Below are positions 1 to 11,598 of a DNA stretch of 64,000 bases, piece after piece; position 1 is the first letter of the stretch; the number at the start of each line of letters is the position of its first letter. Position numbers and translations under genes: made by a program. The DNA is from Streptomyces sp. LBL (lineage in GTDB: Bacteria > Actinomycetota > Actinomycetes > Streptomycetales > Streptomycetaceae): the NCBI RefSeq assembly GCF_029893585.1, contig NZ_JARXYX010000004.1:1-64000 (forward strand), read 5' to 3'. The notes under the pieces are model-generated. The model did not search any database. It was not told the DNA's origin and saw only the letters and a list, made by a program, of their open reading frames with translations.

Positions 1-1
1 G

Positions 2-3220
<3,219 letters not shown>

Positions 3221-3356
3221 ATGAGGCCACCCACTCGCATGAGCGCTCGTCACTCACACGGGGGCTCATCACTCACACGGGACTCACACGGGCGCTCGGT
3301 GCGCGACCAGCCACAACGAACTGGCAGCCGCCAGGCAGCTCCCGCCGCCCCGCCTA

Positions 3357-3416
3357 GCCCCGCCGTTGACGTGCTACGTCTTTGCCGCCCCGCCGTTGAC
3401 GTGCCACGTCTTTGCT
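3357..3416. repeat. 30-bp tandem duplication
   Basis: Two adjacent 30-base units (3357-3386, 3387-3416) differ at two positions. Each contains GACGTGCTACGTC or GACGTGCCACGTC, a short inverted repeat followed by TTTGC. They sit in the convergent gap between the kinase and the acyl-CoA synthetase, so they could act as a weak double terminator. A run of three CTCACACGGG-like units lies just upstream (3251-3295). Confidence 0.6.
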
Positions 3417-3441
3417 GGCGCGGTACGCCTCCGCTGACGCC

Positions 3442-5316
3442 CTACGCCTCCCGCACCCCCGCGTACATCTCATCGATCAGGTGCTTGTACTCCCGCTCCA
3501 CAACCGGCCTCTTCAGTTTCAGACTCGGCGTGATCTCCCCGTGCTCCACATCGAGGTCCCGAGGCAGCAGCCGGAACTTCTTGATGGTCTGCCACCGCTG
3601 GAGCCCCGAGTTGAGCTCCTTCACATACCCCTCGACCATCGAGACCGTCGCCGGCGCCGCGACCACCTCCGCGTACGACTTCCCCTCCAGCCCGTTCTCC
3701 TTCGCCCAGTCCAGGATCGCCACCTCGTCCAGGGCGATCAGCGCCGTGCAGAAGTTCCGGTCGGCTCCGTGCACCAGAATGTTGGACACGTAAGGGCACA
3801 CCGCCTTGAACTGTCCCTCGACCTCCGCGGGCGCGATGTACTTGCCGCCGGACGTCTTGATGAGGTCCTTCTTGCGGTCGGTGATCCGCAGATACCCGTC
3901 GGGCGACAGCTCGCCGATGTCCCCGGTGTGGAACCAGCCGTCCGACTCCAGCACCTCGGCGGTCTTCTCGGGCAGCTTGTGGTAGCCCTCCATGATGCCG
4001 GGCCCGCGCAGCAGGATCTCGCCGTCGTCGGCGATCCGCACCTCCGTGCCGGGCAGCGGCTTGCCGACGGTGCCGGTGCGGTAGGCCTCGCCCGGGTTCA
4101 CGAAGGAGGCCGCGGAGGACTCCGTGAGCCCGTAGCCCTCCAGGACGTGGATGCCCGCTCCGGCGAAGAAGTACCCGATCTCGGGCGCGAGGGCCGCCGA
4201 GCCGGAGACGCACGCCCGCAGGTTCCCGCCGAACGCCTCACGGATCTTCGCGTAGACGAGCGCGTCGGCGACCTTGTGCTTGGCCTCGAGCCCGAAGGGA
4301 ACGGACATCGATCCGGTGCGCCGGAAGTTGTCCTGCGCGGTCTTGGCGTACTCGCGCGCGACCTCCGCGGCCCACTGGAAGATCTTGTACTTGGCGCCGC
4401 CGCCCGCACGGGCCTTCGCGGCGACCCCGTTGTAGACCTTCTCGAAGATGCGCGGCACGGCGGCCATGTACGTCGGCTGCACGGCCGGCAGATTCTCGAT
4501 GATCTTGTCGACCCGGCCGTCCACGGCGGTGACGTGCCCGACCTCGATCTGCCCGGACGTGAGCACCTTGCCGAAGACGTGCGCGAGCGGGAGCCAGAGG
4601 TACTGCACGTCCTCGGCGCTGATCAGCCCGGTCGCGGCGGTCGCCTTCGCCATGTACGACCAGTTGTCGTGCGGGAGACGCACACCCTTGGGGCGGCCGG
4701 TGGTGCCGGAGGTGTAGATGAGGGTGGCGAGCTGGTCCCTGGTGATCGCGCCGACCCGCTCCTTGATCAGGTCGGGGTCCTTCTCCAGCCGGGCCGCGCC
4801 GCGCTTCTCCAGCTCGTCGAGGGTGAGGATCCAGTCGGCGGTCTCGACCCCGGCCGGGTCGATCACGACCACATGGGTGAGGTCGGGCAGCTCGGCCTTC
4901 TTCTCGACCGCCTTGGCCAGCTGGGCCGCGTCCTCGGCGATCAGTACCCGGCTCTCGGAGTCGGAGAGGATGAACGCCGACTCGTCGGCGTTGGTCTGCG
5001 GATAGACCGTCGTCGTGGCGGCACCGGCGCACATGATGCCGAGGTCCGTGAGGATCCAGTCGAGCCGGGTCGAGGAGGCGAGGGCGACGCGCTGCTCGGG
5101 CTGCACACCCAGTTCGATCAGGCCGGCCGCGATGGCGTAGACCCGCTCGGCTGCCTGCGCCCAGCTCAGCCCCTTCCAGTCGTCCGGGCCCCGGCCGGAG
5201 GCAGGCGGCACGGGATAGCGGTATGCCTCGGCGTCCGGTGTGGCCGCCACGCGCTCCAGGAAGAGGGTCGCCACGCTCGGCGGACGGTTCTCGATCAGGG
5301 TCTGTGTGTCGCTCAC
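3442..5316 (-). CDS. Long-chain fatty acid-CoA ligase (AMP-forming)
   Basis: This 624-residue ANL-superfamily enzyme activates fatty acids to acyl-CoA via an acyl-adenylate. The P-loop signature LIYTSGTTGRPKG lies near residue 200. The A5 segment GYGLTESSA and the A7/A8 region DGWFHTGDIG...ITDRKKDLIKTSGGKYIAP are intact, and the length matches the FadD15-like family. The GTG start at 5316 is preceded by GGAGG with 6-nt spacing. The gene is read on its own, downstream of a gap holding two operator-like palindromes (5469-5496). In Streptomyces it is a standing neighbour of lepA. Substrate chain length cannot be read from sequence. Confidence 0.95.
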   Translation of the reverse strand: MSDTQTLIENRPPSVATLFLERVAATPDAEAYRYPVPPASGRGPDDWKGLSWAQAAERVYAIAAGLIELGVQPEQRVALASSTRLDWILTDLGIMCAGAATTTVYPQTNADESAFILSDSESRVLIAEDAAQLAKAVEKKAELPDLTHVVVIDPAGVETADWILTLDELEKRGAARLEKDPDLIKERVGAITRDQLATLIYTSGTTGRPKGVRLPHDNWSYMAKATAATGLISAEDVQYLWLPLAHVFGKVLTSGQIEVGHVTAVDGRVDKIIENLPAVQPTYMAAVPRIFEKVYNGVAAKARAGGGAKYKIFQWAAEVAREYAKTAQDNFRRTGSMSVPFGLEAKHKVADALVYAKIREAFGGNLRACVSGSAALAPEIGYFFAGAGIHVLEGYGLTESSAASFVNPGEAYRTGTVGKPLPGTEVRIADDGEILLRGPGIMEGYHKLPEKTAEVLESDGWFHTGDIGELSPDGYLRITDRKKDLIKTSGGKYIAPAEVEGQFKAVCPYVSNILVHGADRNFCTALIALDEVAILDWAKENGLEGKSYAEVVAAPATVSMVEGYVKELNSGLQRWQTIKKFRLLPRDLDVEHGEITPSLKLKRPVVEREYKHLIDEMYAGVREA

Positions 5317-5645
5317 GACATCCTCCGGGGCCCGCTGCTGTGCGGCTGGCTCATAAACGGCTGGGACTTGCGGCTGGGACTTGCGGCTTGGGGCTGGGGT
5401 GCGGCTGGGGCGTGCGGGTTTGGTACTACCAGCTGGGTACGGGCAGCTGGGGCTATGCGGCTGTCCTCACCCGCGAGTCGTTGTTAACTCGCGAGTAACC
5501 ACCGAGCAGAGATCAGGGTAGAGCGCGACCGGCCGGTGCGTAAGGGGCGACGGCCTGTCACTTTCCACAGAGAGCGACGCTACGCACGCGTAGTGGCCCA
5601 CCGCGTAGACACGCGGCAGGCCCCTGTTTGCGCGGTGAACGACGC
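5317..5645. other. Gap between acyl-CoA ligase and lepA
   Basis: There is no convincing gene in this 329-base stretch. It holds short direct repeats of GCTGGGACTTGCG (about 5351-5385), two ACYCGCGAGT palindromes (5469-5496) that are good operator candidates for the ligase gene, and the 3' side of lepA. No clear lepA terminator hairpin was found. Confidence 0.6.
5469..5496 (-). promoter_or_regulatory. Paired palindromic operator candidates upstream of the acyl-CoA ligase
   Basis: ACCCGCGAGT (5469-5478) and the perfect palindrome ACTCGCGAGT (5487-5496) are spaced 18 bp centre to centre, about 155-180 bp before the ligase start. The second is flanked by TTA/TAA-like ends. Operators of this shape are typical of TetR-family regulators of fatty-acid genes in actinobacteria. 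The regulator is not in the window, so the assignment is inference. Confidence 0.45.
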
Positions 5646-7514
5646 CTACTTCTTTCCCTTGCCGGATCCCGCGTTCTCCTCGCTGCTCAGAACGGCGATG
5701 AACGCCTCCTGCGGAACCTCCACGGAACCCACCATCTTCATCCGCTTCTTGCCTTCCTTCTGCTTCTCCAGCAGCTTCCGCTTACGGGAGATGTCACCGC
5801 CGTAGCACTTGGCGAGGACATCCTTGCGGATGGCGCGGATGGTCTCGCGGGCGATCACCCGGGAGCCGATGGCGGCCTGGATGGGGATCTCGAAGGCCTG
5901 GCGCGGGATCAGCTCGCGCAGCTTGGCGACGAGCCGTACGCCGTACGCGTACGCGGCGTCCTTGTGGGTGACGGCGGAGAAGGCGTCGACACGGTCACCG
6001 TGGAGCAGGATGTCGACCTTCACCAGCTGGGCGTCCTGCTCGCCGGTGGGCTCGTAGTCCAGGGAGGCGTAACCGCGGGTCTTGGACTTCAGGTTGTCGA
6101 AGAAGTCGAAGACGATCTCGGCGAGGGGAAGCGTGTAGCGGATCTCGACGCGGTCCTCGGAGAGGTAGTCCATGCCGAGGAGGGTGCCGCGGCGGGTCTG
6201 GCAGAGCTCCATGATCGATCCGATGAACTCGCTGGGAGCGAGGATCGTGGCCCGGACGACCGGCTCGAAGACCTTGTCGATCTTGCCCTCGGGGAACTCG
6301 CTCGGGTTGGTGACCGTGTGCTCCTTCCCGTCCTCCATGATCACGCGGTAGACCACGTTGGGCGCGGTGGCGATGAGTTCGAGGTTGAACTCACGCTCCA
6401 GGCGCTCACGGATGACGTCGAGGTGCAGCAGTCCGAGGAAGCCGACGCGGAAGCCGAAGCCGAGGGCCGCGGAGGTCTCCGGCTCGTAGACCAGAGCGGC
6501 GTCGTTGAGCTGGAGCTTGTCCAGCGCCTCGCGGAGGTCGGGGTAGTCCGAGCCGTCCAGCGGGTAGAGGCCGGAGAAGACCATCGGCTTGGGGTCCTTG
6601 TACCCGCCGAGGGCCTCGGTGGCGCCCTTGTCCTTGCTGGTGATGGTGTCACCGACCTTGGACTGACGGACGTCCTTCACACCGGTGATGATGTAGCCCA
6701 CCTCACCGACGCCGATACCGTCGGCCGGTGTCATCTCGGGGGACGAGACGCCGATCTCGAGGAGCTCGTGGGTGGCGCCGGTCGACATCATCTTGATGCG
6801 CTCGCGCTTGTTGAGCTGGCCGTCGATGACGCGGACGTAGGTGACCACGCCCCGGTAGGAGTCGTAGACCGAGTCGAAGATCATCGCGCGGGCGGGGGCG
6901 TCCTTGACGCCGACGGGTGCCGGGACGTCCCGCACGACACGGTCCAGCAGCGCCTCGACGCCCATGCCCGTCTTGGCGGAGACCTTGAGAACGTCCTCCG
7001 GCTGGCAGCCGATGAGGTTGGCGAGTTCCTCGGAGAACTTCTCGGGCTGCGCGGCCGGCAGGTCGATCTTGTTCAGCACCGGGACGATGGTGAGGTCGTT
7101 CTCCATCGCCAGGTAGAGGTTGGCGAGGGTCTGGGCCTCGATGCCCTGGGCGGCGTCGACGAGGAGGACCGTCCCCTCGCAGGCGGCGAGCGACCGCGAG
7201 ACCTCGTACGTGAAGTCGACGTGACCCGGGGTGTCGATCATGTTGAGGATGTGCGTGTCGTTCTTGTCATGGGTGGGAGCCCACGGCAGACGCACGGCCT
7301 GCGACTTGATCGTGATTCCGCGCTCACGCTCGATGTCCATGCGGTCGAGGTACTGAGCACGCATCTGCCGCTGCTCGACCACACCGGTCAGCTGGAGCAT
7401 CCGGTCGGCGAGCGTGGACTTGCCGTGGTCGATGTGCGCGATGATGCAGAAGTTGCGGATCAGTGCCGGGTCGGTATGGCTCGGCTCGGGCACGTGGCTG
7501 GGGATCGCGGGCAC
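5646..7514 (-). CDS. lepA: Elongation factor 4 (LepA) GTPase
   Basis: LepA is a ribosome-binding translational GTPase linked to initiation and back-translocation. The 622-residue product has G1 [10 protein letters not shown]2 in [10 protein letters not shown]3 DTPGH and G4 NKIDLP, then the EF-G-like domains and the LepA-specific C-terminal domain ending in basic KGKGKK. The frame extends upstream to 7739, but the conserved protein begins [12 protein letters not shown] therefore choose GTG at 7514, which has AGGA about 6 nt before it. It is divergent from rpsT. Confidence 0.96.
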   Translation of the reverse strand: MPAIPSHVPEPSHTDPALIRNFCIIAHIDHGKSTLADRMLQLTGVVEQRQMRAQYLDRMDIERERGITIKSQAVRLPWAPTHDKNDTHILNMIDTPGHVDFTYEVSRSLAACEGTVLLVDAAQGIEAQTLANLYLAMENDLTIVPVLNKIDLPAAQPEKFSEELANLIGCQPEDVLKVSAKTGMGVEALLDRVVRDVPAPVGVKDAPARAMIFDSVYDSYRGVVTYVRVIDGQLNKRERIKMMSTGATHELLEIGVSSPEMTPADGIGVGEVGYIITGVKDVRQSKVGDTITSKDKGATEALGGYKDPKPMVFSGLYPLDGSDYPDLREALDKLQLNDAALVYEPETSAALGFGFRVGFLGLLHLDVIRERLEREFNLELIATAPNVVYRVIMEDGKEHTVTNPSEFPEGKIDKVFEPVVRATILAPSEFIGSIMELCQTRRGTLLGMDYLSEDRVEIRYTLPLAEIVFDFFDNLKSKTRGYASLDYEPTGEQDAQLVKVDILLHGDRVDAFSAVTHKDAAYAYGVRLVAKLRELIPRQAFEIPIQAAIGSRVIARETIRAIRKDVLAKCYGGDISRKRKLLEKQKEGKKRMKMVGSVEVPQEAFIAVLSSEENAGSGKGKK

Positions 7515-7823
7515 GCAGGGTCCTGATTCTTGAGGCGTCCGCAGTGTCTGCGGTCTCGGGTCGGATCGATACGTAGCCTCCATCGTCCCACGGGTGCGGG
7601 GCAGCGATCGGTTTGCCCCAATGCGGTGCCCGACGCGTGCCCGACGCGTGCCCGACGCGGCACCCCGATACGGGGGCGGCCCGACGGCCGGTTTGGGCTG
7701 TCCGTCGGCCCGCTGGTACTGTGAGGGGCTGTGTCTCATGCCCTCTCAGCACGAGGCACAACCCAAGAAATCATCGGTGCGGGGCCCGTGCGGTTCCGTG
7801 CCAGAACCTGTAGAGGCTCATTC

Positions 7824-8090
7824 GTGGCGAACATCAAGTCCCAGATCAAGCGGATCAAGACCAACGAGAAGGCCCGGCTGCGCAACAAGGCCGTCAAGTC
7901 CTCCCTGAAGACGGCGATCCGCAAGGCCCGTGAGGCCGCTGCCGCGGGTGACACCGAGAAGGCCACCGAGTACCAGCGCGCTGCCGCGCGCCAGCTCGAC
8001 AAGGCCGTCTCCAAGGGCGTCATCCACAAGAACCAGGCCGCCAACAAGAAGTCGGCGCTTGCTTCGAAGGTCGTCTCTCTCAAGGGCTGA
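7824..8090 (+). CDS. rpsT: 30S ribosomal protein S20
   Basis: This 88-residue Lys/Arg/Ala-rich protein binds 16S rRNA early in 30S assembly. It starts [18 protein letters not shown] and contains the helix-forming [17 protein letters not shown] segment typical of S20. The GTG start at 7824 is preceded by GAGG at 7814. Upstream in-frame codons (from 7731) do not match the family. The gene is monocistronic, with a strong hairpin downstream, and is divergent from lepA as in other Streptomyces. Confidence 0.97.
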   Translation: MANIKSQIKRIKTNEKARLRNKAVKSSLKTAIRKAREAAAAGDTEKATEYQRAAARQLDKAVSKGVIHKNQAANKKSALASKVVSLKG

Positions 8091-8252
8091 ACCCTTCTGA
8101 TCTGACCGGATCCCACGGGATCCGACTCGCCGGAACGACTCAGAGCGGGCCCTCTCTCCTCCGCTCCCGACCGGCACCCTCGGGTCCGCGCACGGCCTGC
8201 GTTCGCCACGCGGGCGCGGACCCATCACCTTGAACGCGTGACAGCTTGCAAC

Positions 8253-8298
8253 GAAGGCCCCGGAGCCTGCCCTTCCCCAGGGCGGCCCCGGGGCCTTC
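8253..8298 (+). terminator. rpsT transcription terminator
   Basis: GAAGGCCCCGG (8253-8263) pairs perfectly with CCGGGGCCTTC (8288-8298), an 11-bp stem about 160 nt after the rpsT stop. There is no U-tract, as is usual in Streptomyces. It could also serve the convergent gene ending at 8362. Confidence 0.7.
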
Positions 8299-8361
8299 AG
8301 CGTGCTTGCCCCTGCGGTGTGCAGGTGAATGCCGCGCGCGGTGAATGCGGCGCGTCGATGG

Positions 8362-8760
8362 TCACGACCAGAACGCGTTGCCCGTGTCGATGTCCTCGAC
8401 GCACTCATCGAGGTCGGTCATCTTGTCTCCGACGATCCGGAAGACGATGCCTCCGTTCTCGTCGATGTGCTTGTCGCCCCGGTCCGCGGTGAACCGGTGC
8501 ACGGAGACGGCGTGCCCCCGGCCGTCGACGAACACGTTGAGCAACGCGACCCGGAACGACCCACCCGTCTCCGAGTAGAGCCGGCCGTAGTAACCGTCGA
8601 AGATCGAGTCGACTCCCTTGAAGTCCCCCGACAACGGGTGCGAACCGGGCACATGGTGCGTGCAGTCCCCGGTCATCATCCCGCGCAGGGTCTCCATGTC
8701 CCCGCGCTGAAACGCCTCGTAACCCTTCCGAACGAGCGCGGCATGCGGATGCTCAGCCAT
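8362..8760 (-). CDS. SnoaL-like / nuclear transport factor 2 fold protein
   Basis: The 132-residue protein begins MAEHPHAALVRKGYEAFQRGD and has the small alpha+beta-barrel pattern of the SnoaL/ketosteroid-isomerase-like family: N-terminal helices, then VPGSHPLSGDFKGVDSIFDGY and beta strands ending DIDTGNAFWS. Family members are cyclases, isomerases or simple ligand-binding proteins, and nothing here fixes the substrate. The ATG at 8760 follows an AAAGGTGG ribosome-binding site. It stands alone between rpsT and holA. Confidence 0.8.
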   Translation of the reverse strand: MAEHPHAALVRKGYEAFQRGDMETLRGMMTGDCTHHVPGSHPLSGDFKGVDSIFDGYYGRLYSETGGSFRVALLNVFVDGRGHAVSVHRFTADRGDKHIDENGGIVFRIVGDKMTDLDECVEDIDTGNAFWS

Positions 8761-8864
8761 GCCGACCGCCACCTTTCCTTGTCCGGCGATGTACGGCTGA
8801 CACGACCGATTCTCCTCCGGTGAGCGGGAAGGGCCATGTGGATCACGGGGGGCAGGAGCCGACG

Positions 8865-8911
8865 GCTGTGGCTGTGGCTGTTGCAGTGGCAGTGGCAGTG
8901 GCAGTGGCCGT
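8865..8911. repeat. Hexanucleotide repeat (GTGGCT / AGTGGC)
   Basis: About seven hexamer units, TGGCTG changing to AGTGGC, lie between the SnoaL-like gene and holA. This is a slipped-strand type microsatellite. Nothing else is visible in the 188-base gap. Confidence 0.7.
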
Positions 8912-8948
8912 AGGTTCGGCGGACCGGGGAGCGGCGAGCGGCGCTCCG

Positions 8949-9935
8949 CTACCGTCCTCGCGAGCGGGCCGCCCTCGCGATGGTCACCACGGCCTTCTCC
9001 AGGGCGTACTCCGGGTCGTCCCCGCCGCCTTTCACTCCCGCGTCCGCCTCGGCGACGGCTCGCAGGGCGACGGCGACACCGTCCGGCGTCCAGCCCCGCA
9101 TCTGCTGCCGGACTCGGTCGATCTTCCACGGCGGCATGCCCAGTTCCCGAGCGAGATCGGCCGGCCGGCCACCACGCGCCGACGACAGCTTGCCGATCGC
9201 CCGTACGCCCTGCGCCAGCGCACTCGTGATCAGCACGGGGGCGACACCAGTGGCCAGTGACCACCGCAGCGCCTCCAGCGCCTCCGCGGCCCTCCCTTCC
9301 ACCGCGCGGTCGGCGACGGTGAAGCTCGACGCCTCGGCCCGCCCGGTGTAGTACCGCCCGACGACGGCCTCGTCGATCGTCCCCTCGACATCCGAGACCA
9401 GCTGGGACACGGCGGACGCCAGCTCCCGCAGTTCACTTCCGATGGAGTCGACCAGCGCCTGACATGCCTCAGGCGTCGCGGACCGCCCGACCGCCCTGAA
9501 CTCTCCCCGCACAAAAGCCAGCCGATCGGCCGGCTTCGTCATCTTAGGGCACGCCACCTCCCGTGCCCCCGCCTTGCGCGCGGCATCCAGCAGCCCCTTG
9601 CCCCTGGCCCCGCCCGCGTGCAGCAGCACGAGGGTGATCTCCTCGGCGGGCGCCCCCAGATACGCCTTCACGTCCTTGATCGTGTCGGCCGACAGATCCT
9701 GCGCATTGCGTACGACGACGACCTTCCGCTCCGCGAAGAGCGACGGGCTCGTCAGCTCCGCGAGCGTCCCGGGCTGCAACTGGTCCGAGGTCAGGTCCCG
9801 CACATCCGTGTCCGGGTCGGAGGCCCTGGCGGCCACCACCACCTCCCGCACGGCACGGTCGAGCAGCAGGTCCTCCTGGCCCACGGCGAGTGTCACCGGG
9901 GCGAGAGGGTCGTCATGAGCAGTCTTGTTGGCCAT
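8949..9935 (-). CDS. holA: DNA polymerase III delta subunit
   Basis: The 328-residue protein is the clamp-loader delta subunit, which opens the sliding clamp. It has the actinobacterial HolA layout: an N-terminal AAA+-like domain (VGQEDLLLDRAVREVV, LFAERKVVVVRNAQ), no functional Walker A as expected for delta, and a C-terminal helical collar domain (REGMPPWKIDRVRQQMRGW-like segment, written ELGMPPWKIDRVRQQ here). I chose ATG at 9935 (MANKTAHDDPLAPVTLAVG). In-frame ATG 9947 and TTG 9965 are alternatives with no better ribosome-binding site. Confidence 0.92.
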   Translation of the reverse strand: MANKTAHDDPLAPVTLAVGQEDLLLDRAVREVVVAARASDPDTDVRDLTSDQLQPGTLAELTSPSLFAERKVVVVRNAQDLSADTIKDVKAYLGAPAEEITLVLLHAGGARGKGLLDAARKAGAREVACPKMTKPADRLAFVRGEFRAVGRSATPEACQALVDSIGSELRELASAVSQLVSDVEGTIDEAVVGRYYTGRAEASSFTVADRAVEGRAAEALEALRWSLATGVAPVLITSALAQGVRAIGKLSSARGGRPADLARELGMPPWKIDRVRQQMRGWTPDGVAVALRAVAEADAGVKGGGDDPEYALEKAVVTIARAARSRGR

Positions 9936-10100
9936 CCCGCACAGCATCGCACGCGCCACTGACAACGCAGCCGACCACCGAGCGGCTCAGCCACGGGCAG
10001 TCTTACCGTGGAAAGCGACACCCGCAAAACGCGGGTGAGCGCACAGCGCCACGAGCCCCGCACACCTACCATCCGGAACCCAGACCCCGGACCCGGCACA

Positions 10101-10132
10101 CCCAGCACCCAGCACCCAGCACCCAGCACCAG
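10101..10132. repeat. Heptamer microsatellite (CCCAGCA)n
   Basis: About four and a half copies of CCCAGCA sit in the gap upstream of holA. A separate CACCCGC/GCGGGTG hairpin (10019-10037) lies nearer holA and could terminate the 81-residue gene at 10186. Confidence 0.6.
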
Positions 10133-10185
10133 TACGGGCCGCCTGATCGCCAGGCCCCGCTCCTGCCCCTCAGCCCCCGGCAGGG

Positions 10186-10431
10186 CTACGGCTCCTCCCG
10201 CCACCCCTCCCACTCCCCCACAAACGCATCCAGCTCACGGGGATCCAGCCGACCGTCCTCGTCCCGCAGGACAACAAGCCACTGTGCGTCTTCGGCATCG
10301 TCCTCACCGGCCAGCGCATCCCGCACCAACTGCGGCTCCTCGGCCAGCCCGAACCGCTCCCCGAGTGCCGCCGCCACCTCCTCCGCGGCATCCCGGTCGG
10401 GCAGCACCAGCACATGTGTCACATCGCTCAC
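10186..10431 (-). CDS. Small acidic protein of unknown function (81 aa)
   Basis: The GTG start at 10431 gives an 81-residue acidic protein beginning MSDVTHVLVLPDRDAAEEVA and ending EWEGWREEP. It has no signal peptide or membrane segment. The HVLVLPD strand followed by an Ala/Glu-rich helix suggests a small alpha/beta fold, perhaps ACT- or ferredoxin-like. Codon use is strongly Streptomyces-like. It lies downstream of the YceI-like gene in the same direction (40 bp gap) and may be co-transcribed with it. Function not recognised. Confidence 0.7.
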   Translation of the reverse strand: MSDVTHVLVLPDRDAAEEVAAALGERFGLAEEPQLVRDALAGEDDAEDAQWLVVLRDEDGRLDPRELDAFVGEWEGWREEP

Positions 10432-10471
10432 GCGGCCATTGTCCGGCACCCCGCCGCGGACCAACCCCACG

Positions 10472-11353
10472 TCAGCCCTTGGGCACGATCTGCACATCCA
10501 GCTCGACCCGAATACTCGGCCCCACCACCGCGATCCCCCGCGCCAGCATCGTCTGCCAGCTCACCGTGAAGTCGTCCCGGCGCAACTCGGTCGTGGCCCG
10601 GCACGCCGCCCGCATCTCGCCCTCCACGCCGTTGCCGAGTCCGAGGTACTCCGTGTCGAGCGTGACCGTACGCGTGACCCCGTGCAACGACAGCGCCCCC
10701 GTGACCGCCCACCGGTTGCCGCCCTTGTGCACGAACCGATCGCTGTAGAACTCCAGCGTCGGAAACCGCCGGACGTCCAGGAAGTCCGCCGACCGCAGAT
10801 GGTCGTCCCGCATCCGTACGTTCGTGTCGATGGACGCCGCGTCGATCACCACATGCATCGCCGACTGCTCCACCCGGTCGCCGATCCGTAGCGCCCCCGC
10901 GAACGAGTTGAACCGACCGTGGATCCGCGCCAGCCCGATGTGCCGCGCGGTGAACGCGATCGAGGAATGCGCCGGCTCGATCTCCCAGTCCCCCGACGCG
11001 GGCGGCTCCGGTGGTCGGGCGACCTGGAGGGTCACATCACCGAACGAGGCGAGCGCGTTCTCCCCGACCATCGCGGTCGCCCGGTACGGCGTGTACCCCT
11101 CCGCCGACACCGCGAGCCGGTACTCCCCTGCCGGCACCGTCGTCACGAACGACCCGAACGGATCCGTCCCCCCGCTGACCACTTTGCGCCCCATGCTGTC
11201 GCTGACCGCGAACTCGGCATGCGCCACCGGCTCGTTGACCGGGTCGAGTACCCGACAGCTGAGGACTCCGGCGGTCGGCGGGGTCCGCACCGCCGCCAGA
11301 GGACTCGCCCGTTCCGCCCGGTTCGTACGTCTTCCCAGCCAGCGACCGATCAT
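10472..11353 (-). CDS. YceI-family lipid-binding protein with N-terminal carboxypeptidase-regulatory-like domain
   Basis: Residues about 35-105 (GVLSCRVLDPVNEPVAHAEFAV...VPAGEYRLAVSAEGYTPYR) form a CarboxypepD-regulatory beta-sandwich. Residues about 120-293 are a YceI lipocalin-like barrel (WEIEPAHSSIAFTARHIGLARIHGRF...). YceI proteins bind isoprenoid-type lipids. No signal peptide is evident, so it is probably cytoplasmic. Of the start choices, GTG 11362 overlaps the only ribosome-binding site (AGGAG), so ATG 11353, with GGAG 8-9 nt upstream, is preferred. This regulatory-domain/YceI fusion recurs in Streptomyces. Confidence 0.9.
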   Translation of the reverse strand: MIGRWLGRRTNRAERASPLAAVRTPPTAGVLSCRVLDPVNEPVAHAEFAVSDSMGRKVVSGGTDPFGSFVTTVPAGEYRLAVSAEGYTPYRATAMVGENALASFGDVTLQVARPPEPPASGDWEIEPAHSSIAFTARHIGLARIHGRFNSFAGALRIGDRVEQSAMHVVIDAASIDTNVRMRDDHLRSADFLDVRRFPTLEFYSDRFVHKGGNRWAVTGALSLHGVTRTVTLDTEYLGLGNGVEGEMRAACRATTELRRDDFTVSWQTMLARGIAVVGPSIRVELDVQIVPKG

Positions 11354-11499
11354 CTTCGACACTCCTGCGACTTGAGATCACTGCTGCCGAAGACGCATTC
11401 GACCACCGATGGGTCTTTCGAGGCAACACGGGCTCACATCATGGGAAACCAGCCTGTGTGGTCAGAATCAGCCGTTCTGGTTGGTTTTCGCCTGCTCGT

Positions 11500-11590
11500 A
11501 CCGGGACGTGCGACTGCGGCGCAACGCACGACCTCGACGTCAACGCGGCGCGAGCCGCGAGAATCCCCTCGTTCACCGAGAGAGAGGAAG
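11500..11590 (+). pseudogene. Possible remnant of a TnpB (IS200/IS605) zinc-finger tail
   Basis: In the plus strand one frame reads CDCGATHDLDVNAARAARI, close to the CxxC...HDRDVNAA signature at the C-terminus of TnpB-type proteins. There is no recognisable TnpB sequence upstream. It lies in the 245-base gap between the YceI-like gene and comEC, where otherwise I see nothing. This is a weak call on about 20 residues. Confidence 0.3.
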
Positions 11591-11598
11591 TCAAGACC

